A stretch of DNA of 64,000 nt, taken from Sipunculus nudus. Its lineage: Eukaryota; Annelida; Sipuncula; Golfingiida; Sipunculidae. The translations under genes were made by a program, and so were the position numbers. Below are positions 62,033 through 64,000 of this stretch, in pieces. The notes beneath the pieces were generated by a model, which was not told the origin of the DNA, made no database searches, and saw nothing but the letters and a program-made list of their open reading frames with translations. Numbering within the stretch: the stretch's first letter is position 1; each line of letters opens with the position of its first letter. The stretch lies in NCBI GenBank assembly GCA_026874595.1, contig CM049321.1, positions 25,657,479 through 25,721,478 of the forward strand, given 5' to 3'.

Positions 62033-63837
62033 AACAAGGGATCAGAAATGAAGAATATGTGTCTTTTAGTCGTTTTTATATATTTCGGTGAGTAAACTTT
62101 CTTTCATTCATAAAACTGGATTTTATCATTATATGCATTAAAAGCCCTTTCACTTCGGGGGGGGGGGGGGGGGTGCAAAGTTTTGACAATAGTAAAATGT
62201 TTTCCCATCACACTAGCGACATCTGTTAGCGGCGACAAACACTAAGTGTTCGGGTCTGTTATATCCAATAGAAAATTATATGTTGTGATATCACAAGCGA
62301 TAAAACTAAAATATATTTTCGTAATGTTAAATACGAGGTCCCTATCGGAATCTTGAACAGATCCAGTTTCCTTTAATGAAACCATTAATGCTGACTCACA
62401 GGACCCCAACACAGCAGACGATAACTCCGAGCAGTGCGCATGCTCATGGAGAAGGTCTTTCAAACGTTTAATAAAACTGTCGGAAAAATCGGAAAATAGT
62501 TTACAGTGAAATAACAGGTTTAAATAACAATTTGTTAGGACATAATAGCCGTCAACATCTCGATGACGTTTTAGGACGTATAAACGATGGGGAACTTGCA
62601 AAAGCCTGCAACTCATCAACCTCCATCTATGAACACTTAGTAGGGGAAATTGGTGTCAAGATTGTCAATTGAAAAAATTCTTAAAATTTCACGGACGCGA
62701 AGGGAAGTTGTATTAGTTTTTTTAACCGAATATAAAATCAAAATTAGTTTTTTTCCAGACACATAGCTCATTTTATGTTGAGAACTGTCTTTGCATTTTA
62801 ACAGGGTGCTTGCTGACGGCGCATGCGCAGATTGATGTCGATAATGGGAGTGGCGACGTAGACAACGAAAATGGTGAAAACGAAGACCAGTCAGCGCTCC
62901 CAAACGGTGCCAAGTCCCCTAAAGCCGGTCAGTGTGCAGGGAATCTTTCTAGCATACATATTTTATATACCTGTATCTCATATAGCCCATCTATAGTGAT
63001 GATTTTATAATGTTGACTTAATCATATCAATATTGTTTCAATATAAATAGATATTGTGTTTCGCGTGTAAACATGTAAATGCAACGAAAAAAATATTAGT
63101 GCCATATAAAATGGTGTAAAACCAATATCACCCTTCCACTAGAGGTCGCTTCTACTCGAAACGAATCTCTTCTGTGTGGGTACTGTGGAACGGCCGGGAC
63201 TACTTTTCTCAACTGCAAAACTTCAAAACTGAAATTAGTTTCATTTAAGGGAAGCACCTTCCGTTTACAATCCAAATGCGCGTGCTTATAAAACACTACT
63301 TATACCGTAAAGTCCTCACCACAAAAAAAATCACCTATGTTTATCTATCTTGCCTTGAAAAAAACGTATCAAACACATTTAAACGGACTTCATTGTCCTC
63401 TTTAATACATTTATACCTACGCCGCTGCTGTATTTAGGAGCCCCGGTGCATTGTGGGAGTCAGCTTTTGGCTCCAACAATCTTTAAACAGAAGAGTCGTG
63501 CCCTTGTGAGTCTGAGTCTGCGCAGTGTGTACCGGTAAAACGAAACACATCCCGAGGTGTACCACATTTCCACAGATGTCCCCACCACTTCTTTTTTTTT
63601 ATGACGCGGCCGTATTCCAGAGGTGTCTCCATGGAAACAGATATTCATGATAAAAGTTATAAATATATATTCACTGGTGTGTCTTCTCTGTGTCAACTGA
63701 TAATAATTTCATTTTTTTTTGTAATTACAGATGGTAAATTGGTAACCCTTGACCTCGAGATATATTTCACCCCAACAACAGTCCGGGCCCGACACATACG
63801 CGCGACAAACAGCCACTGGGACAAATTGACACTTTAT
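62033..63837 (+). CDS. Probable secreted protein, N-terminal part (three exons visible, continues past window)
   Basis: Exon 1 begins after a pyrimidine-rich 'tttttcag' acceptor at 62,033, implying an upstream 5'UTR exon. The ATG is at 62,048 and the donor G|GTGAGT at 62,087. Exon 2 is 62,805 to 62,927 (acag acceptor, G|GTCAGT donor) and exon 3 is 63,731 to 63,837 (tttacag-type acceptor, TAT|GTGAGT donor). Phases match (1, 1, then 0). The joined protein opens with a signal peptide (MKNMCLLVVFIYFGCLLTAH, then AQ), followed by an acidic segment (DVDNGSGDVDNENGENEDQ), a short Pro/Lys piece, and DGKLVTLDLEIYFTPTTV then RARHIRATNSHWDKLTLY in exon 3. Secretion is inferred from the signal peptide; the exon-3 domain is not recognised. 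No later exon before 64,000. Confidence 0.6.
62157..62174 (+). repeat. Poly-G tract in intron 1
   Basis: Run of about 18 G within the first visible intron of the secreted-protein gene. Confidence 0.95.
62240..62640 (-). other. Intronic antisense open segment, identity unknown
   Basis: A 125-codon minus-strand frame (62,619 to 62,242) lies inside intron 1. It reads 'KRLKDLLHEHAHCSELSSAV' with no family recognised. Its end contains 'ctaacagatgtcgctagtg', reminiscent of short repeat ends, so it may be a mobile-element piece. No second copy in the window. Confidence 0.25.
63110..63535. repeat. Dispersed repeat, copy B (in intron 2 of the secreted-protein gene)
   Basis: Counterpart of 54,955 to 55,415 in the same orientation, sharing 'aaagtcctcacc', 'ggtgcattgtggg' and 'ctgcgcagt' in order. 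It lies between exons 2 and 3 of the probable secreted-protein gene. Confidence 0.7.
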
Positions 63838-64000
63838 GTGAGTACACTAACCCGTATTTTAAAGAGCTATCGGCATACTGTATTACCTGCAGACACTAAT
63901 AGGGGAAAGGGTCTATAAAAAGGGTTTATAAAATATTTCATAGACCTATACCGACAACTTGAATGAGGATGTTTCTCAATGCAAAAACAGATATGTGTTT

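Noticed and set aside
62242-62619. 125-codon antisense frame as a gene
   Set aside because: It sits inside an intron of a better-supported gene, has no recognised family and shows repeat-like end sequence. Kept only as an unknown segment.

Overview
The window reads as AT-rich eukaryotic nuclear DNA from an invertebrate. A marine mollusc or similar lophotrochozoan is my best guess. Support comes from GT-AG exons, PIF/Harbinger and non-LTR retrotransposon debris, long AT, CT and poly-G/poly-C tracts, TGACCTTTGACC-type dispersed repeats, and a 'TA-CTGTGGTTG' terminal-inverted-repeat element of a kind familiar in molluscan genomes. No bacterial operon, rRNA gene, convincing functional tRNA or CRISPR array is visible. 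Most of the window is duplicated or mobile DNA, and most coding sequence is broken.

Bases 1 to about 40,168 are a five-unit tandem segmental duplication (U1 to U5; units 3 and 4 are about 9 kb). Each unit carries, on the minus strand, one 322-bp first exon of a CYP2-clan cytochrome P450 (membrane anchor, proline-rich hinge, start of the catalytic fold) ending at the same phase-1 splice donor. No downstream P450 exon was found. Copies 1, 2 and 3 contain a stop codon in or next to the anchor; copies 4 and 5 are open. U2, U3 and U4 also carry a 5'-truncated LINE reverse transcriptase relic on the minus strand. Its catalytic box is mutated, it has nested internal duplications, and in U3 and U4 its 3' end has been turned into a 40-bp-arm hairpin. 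U1 and U5 instead end in relics of a possible LINE ORF1 on the plus strand.

Bases 40,172 to 44,405 are a full-length but dead PIF/Harbinger DNA transposon. It has terminal inverted repeats, a MADF-domain accessory gene on the plus strand and a DDE transposase on the minus strand. A 4,234-bp segment (41,099 to 45,332) covering most of it plus right-flanking repeat DNA is duplicated almost perfectly at 45,363 to 49,596, so the region has two copies of the same inactivated transposase.

Bases 49,600 to 62,000 are mainly repeats: copies of a roughly 300-bp family, a 1.25-kb non-autonomous TIR element, microsatellites, a tRNA-like SINE-type remnant, a dispersed repeat also present at 63 kb, and short tandem repeats. 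Only one weak exon candidate was seen there.

From 62,033 to the right edge there is the start of a plus-strand gene for a probable secreted protein. Three exons with matching phases encode a signal peptide, an acidic Asn/Asp/Glu-rich segment and a hydrophilic start of a domain I do not recognise. The gene continues beyond the window. All boundaries are from reading by eye; no alignment or database search was run.
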